From Chaenocephalus aceratus (Eukaryota > Chordata > Actinopteri > Perciformes > Channichthyidae): a stretch of DNA of 64,000 bases. The notes beneath the pieces are model-generated. The model did not search any database, was not told the origin of the DNA, and saw only the letters and a program-made list of their open reading frames with translations. Position numbers and translations under genes: made by a program. The first letter of the stretch is position 1, and each line of letters starts with the position of its first letter. Of the stretch, positions 1 through 12,542 are shown piece by piece. Location: assembly GCA_023974075.1 (NCBI GenBank), contig CM043801.1:27755736-27819735 (forward strand). The letters run 5' to 3'.

Positions 1-563
1 TACTTTCTTTTACATTTCAAGCATAACTTTTTTTTGTGATCTGTCTACAGTTGAAAAGGTTTTAACAATGAGAGCTGTAGTGGCGTGCAGAGGAGAGGAC
101 GTAGTCTCCAGCTGAGCGCGCTAACAGGCCGGCTCTCAGGACTCTTTGAAACAACTCGACCAGGGGAAGATACAGGGATAGAGAGATACGAGTATAGCTA
201 TATATAACAGAGAGCCTGTGAAATCCGCCCATTTTGTTTTCTCTGGCTTTAAAAGGGAGCAAAGTTCACAGGTTTGAAACATGCAAGCAGTCTGGTGTCT
301 AGTCGAAGAGTTCTTGAACGTGACACCAAATCTCCACCTGCTCTCTCTTTGAAAGCTGCTCTGGAGAAAAAGTCAACTAAATGACTAAATTGCTCTTTTG
401 CCTTCTTCTTCAGCTTCCCTTTCTCACCCTATGTTCCCTCTTCTCTGCCCCTCTATCTGCACATCCCTTTGTTATCTCTGCTTCACCCCCAGCTATTTCT
501 TTTTGCTGGTTTTGATGCCACAGACCATGGCAAAGCCACTGCCTGAAATGGCTCCTGCTAGAT

Positions 564-920
564 CAGTGCTTCTCAAAGTGTGGTCCGCGAACCACTGGTG
601 GTCCGTGAGCGCCCCCTAGTGGTCCGTGAGTATATTGGTAACATTTCACATTTGAAATACATTTATTAATTTAAATTGTCCGCACTCTCGCGGGAATATC
701 TCCACAATGGAGCGAGGTTAAGTTTCATTTTCGATTGCATGATATAGCCCAGCGCAACACCTTCATCACACATGTTGCCACTTGTTTGTACCATTTTCAG
801 GCGATTTGTAATCTTTTCTAGAAAAATGGTGTGTTTTTTATATTTGTGGAGTTAGGTGGTCCGCGACTGTTTTTGTATTGTTTAAGTGGTCCTTGGTATG
901 AAAACGTTTGAGAAACACTG
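564..920 (+). mobile_element. Non-autonomous hAT element, copy 1 (357 bp)
   Basis: The element begins CAGTGCTTCTCAAAG and ends TTTGAGAAACACTG, a typical hAT-type inverted terminus. A perfect 8-bp target duplication, TGCTAGAT, flanks it at 556-563 and 921-928. The interior repeats GGTCCGYG-type words near both ends and has no reading frame. A second copy in opposite orientation lies at 20294-20650, so this is a mobile family rather than a unique inverted repeat. Confidence 0.9.
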
Positions 921-2657
921 TGCTAGATGAATGCCTCCCCGAGGGAACTTCCTGTCTGTGCTGCTCAGTGTGGCCTGAGCCCGTGGCGATGAGGACAAAT
1001 GCCACTTACACAATTGCCAGTGCCACTTTAACCCACTCCCACCACTGTCTAAAAACGCTGTTGGATATTAAAAAGAGAGAGGAGCAGAAAGGGGAAGGGG
1101 TTACTTGCAGCAGTCGCCTTGGGCAGAAACTGTACCTGTCCCAGGGGCTTCCATAGCAGACCAGACTTCAACACAAACAGGATATCAGGATATTTCTGGC
1201 TTGACACGTAGAGGATGCTGAGTCTTTGATGAGTTAAATCGTACCTTCTGTTTGAGGAGGTCTCCACCCTCGGGTCATTTCAGAAAACACTGTGGAAAGT
1301 CTCAAATCCCTTGTTAGATCTTTCTTTCTCCTTTTTTTCTGGATGGCTACGCTTGCCTCACCATCAATCATATTTATTTTCATATTTCTATGTGTGTGTT
1401 TCTCTCTCCCTTCATTTATATATTTTTAAAGAGCTCTATTAGGCCCTTTTTAAAGAGACAAATGCAAGACACGATGGAAAAACTAGGGCGGATCAATATA
1501 AGTATTGAGTCCCAACTTATATTTTTTAATGAATTGAGGCCAATTGTGTTTTCTAACATTTGGTCACATGTGTTACTGATGAATATCGATACTGAACAAA
1601 AGCTCTGTGGGATCTATTCCAATGGCTTGTAACCCAATGATCTGCAGTGTTTCCTTTGAATCTATTTCCTCCAGTAGTAGGGGCAGATCTTTTTCGAGTT
1701 CAAAACCACTACTTACAATTTCATCCTCTCATGCTCCCTCTTTGTGGGAATGTATCAGAGGGCACAACATGAGGGATGCACTAACAGAAACATCAAGTAC
1801 AGCGAGGCAAGGGGAGGCTTGGAAAGGTGGAAGGTGCTCAGGAAGAAAATGGGAAACAAGTGGAGAGGGAGAAAGAAGAAAGAGGGAGGGAGGGAAAGGG
1901 TGAGAGAAATGAAGCATTGAGCTGCAGGTAGGGACCGGAAAAACCGCCACAGTCAGCAGCTGCTGGGACAGGAAACCCACATGTTAGGAAGCGCTGCCAG
2001 AAACTGACCCAAAGTCATCATATTCAGCTCTTTCCTGCAGAAAATGAAGCCTACCTGTGAATATGTGTATAATGTGACTGTCAGTGAGTGGAAACTGCTG
2101 CAGATTCATATGGATGTTTAGGGATCTTTTAAGGATCTAATCTTGGAAGAAGAAAAAACTGATTTGTTTTCCTTCCTATTGAAATATATTTGCCCTTGAA
2201 ATATATATGTTTTCTTTACAGTGGCTTTCTTGAGCATTCAGATTGACTGATTAGTCTTCCTTGCTCATGTTTCTCATGATTTTCAGATATTATCTTTTAT
2301 TTCAGTGTAATTGAACAACCCTTTTTATTAAAAGCACGCATCAGTCTGTGTATAGAGAAACAGACGACAGGCCATTTGAAAGTGTATTGCTCTGTTTAGC
2401 ACCCAGATGTGTTCCTGCTGAGATAGAGATCGTCTCTCCTGCTCTCACCCACACACCTATAGCTTCTTCACACACCACCACCACCGTCATCATCATCACC
2501 ACCACCCACTCCCCCTCCTACTCCTCCTCTTCTTTCTCTCCCATCTAATTTCTCAGACTTAGCTCCCATTCCTCCTCCACTCCAGTGCTCTAATGCAATT
2601 AACTCCACTGGTGGAAATAAAAGAGGAGAGCTGGAGACATTCCTGATTAATCCGATC

Positions 2658-2671
2658 GTGTGTGTGTGTGT

Positions 2672-2759
<88 letters not shown>

Positions 2760-2778
2760 TGTGTGGTGTGTGTGTGGT
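2658..2778. repeat. (GT)n microsatellite
   Basis: A 120-bp GT dinucleotide run is broken by several GTGG interruptions. A short (CA)n tract follows at 2817-2836. The apparent reading frames across it on both strands are pure Cys-Val or His-Thr repeats, so they are artefacts. Confidence 0.95.
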
Positions 2779-3884
2779 ATTACAGACCATAGCAGTTTGG
2801 ACACTGGTCTGGATACACGCACACACACACACACAATTCTCAGAATCAGGCGGCTAATGCAACTTTTCATGGTATATCCTATTAATGGTGAGATAGGAGG
2901 CTTAAGTTCTGGACAGCTGGCAGCTTTAATGGACAAGTTGCCTATTTTATTTAAGTAGACAATACGTTCAATACCAAGTCTTTGTGGAGCCTTTCAGAAC
3001 AAAATAGCCTTATCGTATATAAGCCTTAAAGATATCTCCCTGCAGCAGAAGTATGAAATGTTTGGTTTGCAATATCTATTGGACACCTATCGTATACAGT
3101 GTAAACACCAACCTTTAAAGAGAGGACTGACATCTTCTATCTTTTTTAAAGAGGTAATTGCTGGATTGAATTACATTGAAAGGCTTTTGCCTAAATGATA
3201 ACACTTTCACTTTCTTTCAGTCTTCACAGAAAGATGCATTAGGGATGGGTAAATGAGCATTATCTTTCAAATCCAGCATCCACCATAATCATGGTATTAT
3301 GGTCCTATTCAGCATAGAATGTGTTTGCCTGATATGTAGATATAAATATATATAGCAAGTAGCATGGATCTGTTATCCTGACCAAGAAAATTAGGGTAGT
3401 TAACTTCTGTCTAAATGTTATTTTATCCTACTGCTCCAAGTGGTATTGACTTGATTCTCAAAAAAAAGTTTTGCTTGAGGGTACCCCAAAGTAACACATT
3501 TCACAGCAGCCACCCACCCGCTGTGTTTCAGTGGAGGTGGCTGTCTTATGTGTCGGCTCGGGATTATATACATCACACTGGGGAACACTAATGCTTTCCA
3601 TCCTGCAGCTCCGCTGTATCCTCAGTGTCCCGTCCCTTACATAATGTTCACACTGCGATGTCACGCCTGTCAGAGGAGGAGAAAATAATGACTGCACTGA
3701 TGTGTTGTTGGGAGTGTGTGTGTAAGCAAGTGTGTGTTGGTGCTCCAGCTACATTTTAGTTTTGGTCAAGGACAACATTCTTTGCTGTCTACAGGAATAA
3801 AGAGAAGCCAGTTGATTGGTTACTTCACAGCTCATTATAACACACATATGCATAGACAAAAGCACACCCTCAAAGCACACCACC

Positions 3885-5318
3885 TGATATCCTAAATGAT
3901 ATCCTGTCTAAACATCAGTCAGGATTCAGAAAGAAACACAGCACCATCACTGCCACAATGAAAGTGGTAAATGGCATTACTAGTATCTTAGACAATAAGC
4001 AGAGTTGTGCAGCTCTGTTTATTGACCTTTCCAAAGCATTTGACACCGTTGATCATCGCATCTTAAAGCAGAGGCTACTCAGTATTGGCATATCAGAGGC
4101 TACTCCGTATTGGCATATCCAGCCATGCAGTGGGGTGGTTTGTGAACTACCTCTCTGAAAGGTCCCAATGTGTTCATTTTGATGGGCTGTCTTCTGAATG
4201 GTTAAACATTTCTAATGGTGTACCACAAGGTTCTGTTTTAGGACCACTTTTATTCTCCATATATATCAACAGTGTAGGTGATAATGTGGATGAAGCTACT
4301 TTACATTTTTATGCAGATGATACTGTGATGTATTGTGCAGGTCCCTCCATTAAAGAGGCTGTGTTAAATTACAGGCTGTTTTTAACACTATTCAGACTCA
4401 GCTCTCTGAATTAAAGCTTCTTTTAAATGTGGATAAAACCAAGGTAATGCTCTTTTCAAAAGCAAAAAAGACACCAGAGCCTGTTTTAGATATTGTAACT
4501 ACGCAAGGAACAAAACTCGAAGTTGTTGCCTGTTACAAATACCTTGGTATCTGGTTTGATGATTGTCTCTCTTTTAAACTTCATGTCAATAACCTGCTTA
4601 AAAAACTGAGGGTTAGGCTAGGTTTCTTTTTCAGAAACAAGTCCTGTTTCTCGCTTGAGGCCAGGAAAAGGCTAGTCACTGTGACCTTTTTACCTGTGCT
4701 GGACTATGGTGATTTGTTGTATATGAATGCACCTGCCAATTACCTGAGCAAATTGGATGCTGCGTATCACAGTGCTCTGAGATTTGTCACAAATTGTAAA
4801 GCGCTTACACATCACTGTACACTGTATACCAAGGCAGGTTTACCATCACTCTCCGTACGGAGGCTCAGTCATTGGTACACGTTTATTTATAAAGCTTTGT
4901 TGGGTAAACTCCCGTATTATATCTGCTCTCTGATCACACAGAGAGTTGCAAGCAGCTATTGTCTGAGATCGCATGATGTAGTATTGTTAGATGTGCCAAG
5001 AGCAAGGACTGTCTTAGGTAAGACAGCTTTTATGTGCGCAGCTCCACTTGCTTGGAACAATCTTCAGCAAGAATTGAAACTGAGCAATCTCATTCCTCTG
5101 CATGTTTTTAAAGCTAGGCTAAATGAAATGCTTGCTGATACAATGGGCACTTGTAAATGTCTATAACTATGTATCCTGTAAATATAATGTATAATGTCCT
5201 TTATTGTTTTATGTTTCATGTGGAACCTATATGCTGCAGGTCTCCCTTGAAAAGAGATCTATGATCTCAATGGGACCAATCTGGTTAAATAAAGGTTTGA
5301 AATGAAATGAAATGAAAC
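3885..5318 (+). mobile_element. 5'-truncated non-LTR retrotransposon (LINE, L2/CR1/Rex1-like)
   Basis: The conceptual protein shows reverse transcriptase blocks in order: SGFRKKHST at the 5' edge, then IDLSKAFDTVDH, GVPQGSVLGPLLFSIYIN and the catalytic FYADD near 4309-4325. The region after 4429 resembles the connection and C-terminal part of fish LINEs. The frame is broken in several places: a short duplicated segment around 4081-4118 shifts it, and a stop separates 4414 from 4429. The 3' end has the ATCTCAATGGGACC...TTAAATAAAGG tail seen in fish LINEs, followed by a (GAAAT)n tract at about 5297-5316. No endonuclease is present. The clade assignment is tentative. Confidence 0.8.
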
Positions 5319-7314
5319 GCCTACAAGGTCACAGCCACAGTTGATGTTTCTTTTAGACAGTTTTCGTCTGGTTTCAAAGTGTCCCTCTGAAACCTTATTA
5401 GACCTAAAACCCTGAGCTTCATTTATCAAACAATATATGAGTGTATTAGAGCAGTGGTTTCCAACTTTTTTTATCCCAAGAGCCCCCCCAAATGACTCCT
5501 GTTGGAAGTTGCGGGTTAGGGTTGTCCGGCATGGACAGTGACTATGTTTTAAAAATGCGCTTATCCAGAAAAGCCTGGTTTGGACACTTTACGGGCAGAA
5601 GAAACATTTCTATTAAAGAAAGAATTATACATTTCTGTCTTTTTATGCCTTTAATAGCTACTAACTTGAATTGTTATTGTTATTGAAATTATTATTATTT
5701 TTTATATTTTACTGTAATGTAGCGACAAGGCTTTTAGTGACAATCATGTATTGCTTTACAATTATATGTTAAAAAAAAGGGGGTCTAAATATGATATTTG
5801 GCCTCAAATCTTCTGAGGCCTGAGGCCTGGCTTATGTTTTACATAAGCAAACACACTCTGATCAAGATATGTTTGAGAAGACCGAAAACTGCTTCCATTT
5901 CCTCTGAAGATTATTTCATTAAACACCAATATTTGACAACACTGGGATGCTTGAAGTGTTACAATCTAGATGACCATCACTTCAGAAGCTTGAGCTTTTC
6001 AAACACTAAAATGTGGTCACACAGACTTGAAAGTGCTTTAATCCTTTCACTACACAGATTATTGATTCATTAATGAGCACATTTGATCTTCCAGTTTAAA
6101 CAAACAAGTTCTAAAAGGTGTGTTTTGGCTCAGAACTTCAAATGAAGTCAATTCATGACAACTTCTTGCAGACGACCACAACACATGCACAAAGGTGGAT
6201 ACTTAACCGTCACAGGCGACCAAATTAAATGTAATGTAGGACTTCATTTGCAGGTCTTTCTCTTGTGATGCAGTATTTCTACGCAGTGGAAGTGCTTTTT
6301 CTGATCTAAATCCTACTTCTTACACCACAGCAAAAGTCTCATCGAAAGTCAAAAACAGCAAACCTCAAATGGTTCAAATTAAGCAAAGAAGATTGCTGAT
6401 GTGCTCAAAGTAGCTTTAATTAAATTTGTTATTTTGAGTTCATACTGAATCTGATGAAGACGGACGGATTCACATTTCTAGCTGATATCACCAGAGTCAA
6501 GCCTCACACTCTGCAGGGCAACGGCACAAAGAAGATTATTATAAAGATGCAGAGCTGTGCATAATGCATAACTAAGCTCACTGCACTGAAAAGCTGAGGA
6601 AGTGAAGGAGAGGGCTAGCTCACTCTCACTCTGGCTCACATTTTTGCACCATAATAAATCTCTAAATTATGCAAATGCATGCTTGCTTTCATGTGCACGC
6701 GCAGACACACCGACAAAAGACAGCCTTCTATGCATCTGTCAAGTCAGCAAAGTCACGGGAACACGAGAGAGGGAGGGAAGATGTGTTATTTAGTTTTCCA
6801 ATGCATTTATTTATGGGAGGGTTGTTTTTATGCAGTTTTGGTTTTTCCTCTTATGGGTTGATGTGCTTTTGATAGCACATGGCTACATTCTGGATTATTT
6901 ACATTTCACTGGTTTGTATAGCAGAAGAGAGGAGGGATAAAGGAGGAGGATGAAGAGGTGGAGGAAGGTTAAAAGAAAAAAGCTTTGACTAGAAGGAGAG
7001 AGACAGAAAGAACAGAGGAGAGGATGAAGAAGCAAACAAATAAGCTGAAAAGGAACATGTTTGTAAGAAAAGACATACAGTGCTGAGAAATATTTAATAG
7101 TCTTCAATGTTTTATAATAATTAAACCAAAAACGATTTATAGCATATTGTGTTGACAATTAATATAGGCCAACAAACATGCTTATCTATATACTGTATAG
7201 CTAAATATAGACACGTATGCACAAGAGGATACAGATGTGCACCAGCACACACAACACATACCTGAATCCATGTACTTACACATGCAAGTATTCATATTAG
7301 CCTAAATAGCAACA

Positions 7315-7874
7315 CAGTCTCACGGCATTTCGTGTTATAGTCACGAAATTAATCTATTGATTCGTGTTCACCAACACACATTTTTTTCGTATCACACAGA
7401 ACAATTTCAAAAGCAATGTAAATAATAACAAATTTGAAGGGAAAAGAGATTAAAAAAAATACAGATTTCAGTATTCTGACACAGAACAATTTTAGAAGCA
7501 ATGTATTTCTATGTATGTTTCGTGCCTGCACCAAATAATAACAAATTAGAAGGACATTTTTTCTTTTTTTAGATTAGGCTCTGAGCCCCATTTATGTTCC
7601 TCACTGATGGCAAAAAACTCAGACATTATACAATTTTAAATAAAAGGATTAGGCTTAGGGTAAGAACATGTTTTTATGAACCACACAGCTTCTGGTCTTC
7701 CAAGACCCGACCGGACAAAAAGGCGTGGTGCAGGCACGAAACATACTACCAATAGAAAACATTGCTTTTAAATCGTTCTGTGTGACACGAAAAAAATGCA
7801 AAAATCGTGTTGGTGAACACGAATCAATAGATTAAATTAATTTTGTGACTATAACACAAAATGCCGTGAGACTG
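7315..7874. mobile_element. Fold-back/MITE-like element with ~105-bp inverted ends
   Basis: The left end (from CAGTCTCACGGCATTT at 7315) and the reverse complement of the right end (finishing AATGCCGTGAGACTG at 7874) match over roughly 105 bases with few differences. The 350-bp interior contains two diverged copies of a segment centred on ACACAGAACAATTT. There is no reading frame and I found no clear target-site duplication. This is a non-autonomous DNA transposon by structure; the superfamily is unknown. Confidence 0.75.
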
Positions 7875-9564
7875 GGTTACTTGGCTAAGCTAAACATGAA
7901 GCAAGGGGAAACTAGCTAGCCTTGCTCTCTCAAAAGTAAAACAATTCTAAAGCTAAGTGATTGTATAAATATCATAACATTTTGCAAATTAGATTTACAT
8001 TAAAAGATTGACACAAAGTTCATGTTTTGTACAATATGTTGTAGCTAGTGCTAGCTGTCTGTTAGCGCAGTGTAGCAACGAGTCTCGAAGCTAACTTGCT
8101 TCTGTACAAATTTCAAAAACATGTCGACCAACCCCTCTGAAGCTCAAATTCAGATTACTATCCTGAGAAGGACAATTGAGCTTACACGGTTCATTACTTG
8201 TATCCTCACGTTTGAACCATGCTACTGCTAATAAATGCTAAATCTTTGACCTTCTATTAGCCTAAAATACCAGCTATTACCTTCAGGACGCTTAAACAGT
8301 TGCCCAAAAAAAGAGAGAAGTGGAGATAGGAGAGGAAATGAAAGAAGAGAATATAAAGAAATTATGAAAAAGGAGAGACAGATAGAAAAGGTGGTGGTAA
8401 ATAAGTCAAAAAAGGAGAAGCGATAAGATGGCTGAAGAGGGAGGAGCGAGGCGTTTTTAAACAAGAGGAGGCTTTGTCAGTGTTGAATAGACGGGCAGTT
8501 GTTGAGGAGCAATATCAGGCATGGATGCTTTTTCAGACAGAGAGATTACTAAACGAATCAGAGCATTGCAACAAATACAAATTCTGTACACACATGCACT
8601 CTCCTTTGTATCATTGCAGGTATGATGCCTCTGTTAACCCCTGGGTTTAACTCAGGCTTTATGTGGAACCAGATCTGTTGTTTAAGCCCATACTCCATTT
8701 GTTGTAGCATTAGATATAAATCTCTGTGCAGATTTGCCCTTGTATTGCACCTTAGTGGTAGTACAACTGTGCAGCTGTTGTGATGTTATGCTTTGTTTGA
8801 ACTGAAACACACTGCAAATCCTCTCTTACTCCCCAGCTGGTGTCCGCCTCTGAAGTTGAGCAATGTGTTTCTTAATGAGTCTCTGATCATAGTTCTTTCT
8901 CCCTTTTTATTCTATTTGTTTTCAGTAAGAGCCATGAGGGTCTCGGGTTCTTTGTGCATTTTTATGAGGTATTGTTTATAGTTGTTCTGTTTTTGGGGGC
9001 ATTTCGGATATGCACTCTTTAGGGCAATTGCAATCATAAGAAGGAATGCAATATTGCTAGACCATTAGCAGCTGCAGGAAAATACATATTCGTTGGTGTT
9101 ATTAAGTAGCGACATACCCTGAATCCGTGCAGGTATAAAAAACGCAGATTTCGATTTAAAGGCAACACCTTCAGAATCCAGCCGTGATTTGCAGCTTTTT
9201 CATGTGTTGGAATACTGGTTGGATAACAGAAGCTATTTAAAGATATCATATTGGGCTTTTATTTTTGTAACAGTCAATTATGTCCTTGAATTTGTCTGTT
9301 TTCTGATCACCAAAGGATTTATAAATGAATAAAAAGATTATTGCCATATAATTGCTAATGAAAATAAATGATTGTTGCAGTATGTATAATGAAATAATTA
9401 GCTTCAGACCTACTTATTTCCTCATGAAACATAAAAGTGGTATCCTTCTCCACGTCCTGTTGCTTTTATTCTGACTCTATTTATCATCTCTCTCGTTGTC
9501 TCTTTAATTGGGTTCATTTCCCTGTTTTCCCTTAACAGATGTTTGTGTCTGTGTGTGGTTGCAG

Positions 9565-9669
9565 GATCACTCTGAATGGGATGAAGGTGTCCAGGCCAGA
9601 CGTCCGCATCGGCCGCTACAGAATGATTAAACACGAGAGAGACAAACACAACGAGCCGAACCCACAGAG
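9565..9669 (+). CDS. b4galt2: beta-1,4-galactosyltransferase 2, penultimate coding exon
   Basis: This 105-bp exon lies between an acceptor (ttgcag) and a GT donor. It encodes the ITLNGMKVSRPDVRIGRY and RMIKHERDKHNEPNPQR segment of a type II Golgi galactosyltransferase, which adds galactose from UDP-Gal in beta-1,4 linkage to GlcNAc. The Met and His of RMIKH correspond to the Mn2+-binding M-x-x-H of beta4Gal-T1, and the following residues form the mobile loop that closes over the substrate. RYRMIKH and DKHNEPNPQR fit B4GALT2 better than B4GALT1. The exon ends with two bases of an Arg codon completed at 20715. Catalytic exons further upstream are outside the window. Confidence 0.92.
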
Positions 9670-9943
9670 GTACTGCATCATTGTCCAAACTCTTTCTGGG
9701 CATTTTGGATCGATGGCGCTGCTTTTGTCTCAAAGCTACACAGTTCAGATGTTTCTTTCCAAATGTTTCATCGCCATGTGAGAGAATTATCACTATGTTG
9801 CGCGGCAAAGGGCACACTATCAATAACACGCATTTATAATTAGAGATAGCTAGATAAATATGCCGAAACATGAGCAACACAGGCATATATGATCAGATAT
9901 AAAACAGGTTCGTACATATTTCTCGGTTCTTTGTCAACATATC

Positions 9944-10580
9944 CAGTGGCGAACCGTGTCTATCACAACTGGACCTTCGGTAGACACACACACCCCCGCC
10001 GCCCCCCCTCCGCGGCATGATAATGTCCGTCTTTTCACTGAATTGTCGTCTTGAAAAGGGTACTCACAACAATTCCGCAACAACTTCATCTTCACTTGTT
10101 GCACTTGTCATTTCAACGTTAAAAACAATAAAACGGCATGAATTGCTTCGTCGCATTCATCTATCCTCTGTCTCGAGCCAGTTAACTAGCGGACCTTCTA
10201 GAATACCCTGGAACCGAGGGGAACTCTGAAAGAATACGCCCATTGGCTACAAATCAATATATGATTGGTTGATCAAACTGTCAGTCCAAATGTACGCTCT
10301 CATTCAGTGAAACGGCCAGGGCATACCCAGAGACCCAGAACAAGATCTGATTGGTTGCTTTCTTTTCTAACACAAAACCACTGAAATGCGTAGTGCATGG
10401 TCCGAGAAGGAGAAACAAATCAACGTAACACTCTAATATTACAGATCAACACAGATATGATTCTCATTTATTCATTTTATATACATTTTATTTATATAAT
10501 TAAATCGAATTTTGTTTGTTTTATCTGAGTGTTCCAGGGTATTCTCTGAATTCCTTGAAGGCCCTGACGGTTCGCCACTG
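9944..10580. mobile_element. DNA-transposon-like element with CAGTGGCGAACCGT ends
   Basis: The left end CAGTGGCGAACCGT and right end ACGGTTCGCCACTG are exact inverted repeats of 14 bp about 637 bp apart. A second, inner inverted match links ATACCCTGGAAC (about 10202) with GTTCCAGGGTAT (about 10530). No reading frame spans it, and the flanks show no matching 8-bp duplication. A related, more decayed end (GGCTCGCCACTG) sits at about 11426-11437 inside the neighbouring element. Confidence 0.65.
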
Positions 10581-10620
10581 CTAAAAATCACATGTTAAAT
10601 ACATTTTAAAACCTCTAAGA

Positions 10621-12542
10621 CAGCGTTTTCTCAAAGTGGTGGGGCGCGCCCCACTGGTGGGGCGCAGAGATGTGATAGGTGGGTCGCGAAAAAAAAAAAA
10701 GATTTAAAAAAATCAAAAAAAAAAATTACATTTTTTTTTCACATTTATTTATTATTTATACACTGGTGGAATATCAAAACAACGGAACGCCCGGGGTGCA
10801 AAACGTATCAATGAAAAGCGACCCTCTACCACACAAAACAACACCTGTATATAACCCAATTTGTGTTCTTTGAAAAGGATATTGCATTGTGTTTGTTTAC
10901 TTTCGTTGCAGTTGTATGTCTTAAGTGTAATTTGGCATGCTTTTATTTTGAAGGCAAGTTTACGCTGTTGACAGTTTGTTGTTGCTATGGAACAAGAAAC
11001 GTTTCACAGCGGGCGGAACTTGTCATAAAGTTCGCGATAATAAAGCCCACCCATTTAGAGGGAAGATATGATTGGTCAATTGTACTGTCATTTGACATTA
11101 CTCTCGTTCAGTTACTATAGCTGGCCCTCTGTGAATTCATGCTGGACGTCCAATCAGCTCCTGTCTTCACAGACTCAGCAGAGAGGAGCTTCTTTCATTT
11201 AACCCTTCACATTCAAACAGAAACTGAATAGGCAGATTCAAAGGATTTATTTCTTTGGAAATGTTATTTTAAATACAATTTAATCAAGTTATTTTTGGTA
11301 AAACTAATGACAAATATTACTAAAAACATATTTAAAAAAAATATATAAAGAAAATATAATTTGTTTGAATGTTTTTAAATATTATTTTGTAGAATATCTT
11401 AGGCCCTCAGAGACAGGCTCGCCACTGGTAAAAATCTCTCATACACACATGTGAAACGCTCTCACAGACACACACAACAGCGTTGCAGTCGGGAAGAAAA
11501 GCAATGTGGAGCGAGAGAGCGAGCAAGAGAGAGAGCACACCTTTATCTATTTAATAAAGTTGTACAAAATAAAGTAAGAAATCATTGCAATGTGTACTAT
11601 AGGACAGTACAAAGTTTAAAAGGGGAGTGATTAGTCAAATATGCATAAATAAAAAAGAAAGAATGCTAACTAGGTAACATAAGATAAGAATAAACAAGTT
11701 TAAAATGATTTGTTTGATCATATTCTAAAGATGTTTGGATTATTGAAAAGTATACAGCTCCCTTTCATCTGAGTGTTGAGATCTGTATCCATAAATTCAT
11801 GTTGGGCTCAAAGTAGGGCTGCTTGATTATGGCAAAAATCATAATTATTTATTTATTATTAAAAACGATTAACCATTTACTTTGAAAAACATCAATTTAT
11901 TGAAGAAAATAATTTGAAAAGTATGTTTTTAAACAGTTGATTACTCTGAACTTTAAGTATAATTCAACTGAAAAACCTATTTAAAAATAAATAAAATCGT
12001 TTTATTTCGATTATGTTTTTCTCATAATCGTTGCAAGCCAAATCGTAATTGCGATTAAAATACGATTTAATTGAGCAGCCCTAGTTTCAAAGTGCACCAG
12101 ATTGATGCATCCAACTTCAACATTTAAAAAAAATCTTCCTGGGGGTGCATGCCCCGGACCCTCGAGGATGTGACGTCCACCACCAAATAAAGCAGGTTAA
12201 AATAATTAAATTGCATACATTTTATTTTAGTAAACACTGAAAACGGGTCCCACAGACCCAAACAGCACTCAAAGGTTAAAGGTAGCATATAATAATGTTA
12301 AAATGTGCTAAATATACACACTGCAAAAAACAAAAAAGAGGAGTAAAAGTAGCTCACGACTTGTTTTATTTTTTGAAAGTAACCCTCATCCTAAAAAAAG
12401 TTGGAGACCCCTGTTATAGAACGATACATTTGACAATTTTAAGCTTGGCCTACCATTTTATTGGAGCGATGAGGAACAGGTGGGCTTGAAAAGGCCCACC
12501 TGTTCAAAGTGGGGAATGACAGAAAAAGTTTGAGAACCACTG
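10621..12542. mobile_element. hAT-type element (1.9 kb) with nested insertions
   Basis: The termini are CAGCGTTTTCTCAAAG at 10621 and GTTTGAGAACCACTG ending at 12542. A perfect 8-bp target duplication, CTCTAAGA, lies at 10613-10620 and 12543-12550. The interior shows no transposase frame. It contains a decayed CAGTGGCG-family end near 11437 and a 270-bp MITE at 11814-12083, so it looks like a host element that later received other insertions. Confidence 0.8.
11814..12083. mobile_element. Nested MITE with TAGGGCTGCT ends
   Basis: The left end TAGGGCTGCTTGATTATGGC and right end ATTGAGCAGCCCTA are inverted. ATAATCG and AATCGTAAT words repeat toward both ends. The flanks share TCAAAG imperfectly, which suggests a diverged target duplication. 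It sits inside the 10621-12542 hAT element and therefore inserted later. Confidence 0.65.

Larger units (their letters stand above)
1..9564 (+). other. b4galt2: b4galt2 upstream intron (5' part of gene lies outside window)
   Basis: No coding exon is visible before the acceptor at 9561-9564, so this stretch is read as intron of b4galt2, whose earlier exons lie upstream of the window. It holds a hAT element (564-920), a (GT)n tract, a truncated LINE (3885-5318) and a fold-back element (7315-7874). The remaining stretches (1-555, 929-2657, 2840-3880, 5320-7314, 7875-9560) are AT-rich with only short chance reading frames. Position 5454 begins with a hAT-like terminus (CAGTGGTTTCCAAC), but no matching right end was found. 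Confidence 0.6.

Noticed and set aside
5454..5830. hAT-like left end CAGTGGTTTCCAACTTTT
   Set aside because: No matching right terminus or target duplication found within several hundred bases, so not called as an element.
9422..9886. Minus-strand 154-codon frame over the b4galt2 exon
   Set aside because: It is the antisense shadow of the real exon at 9565-9669.
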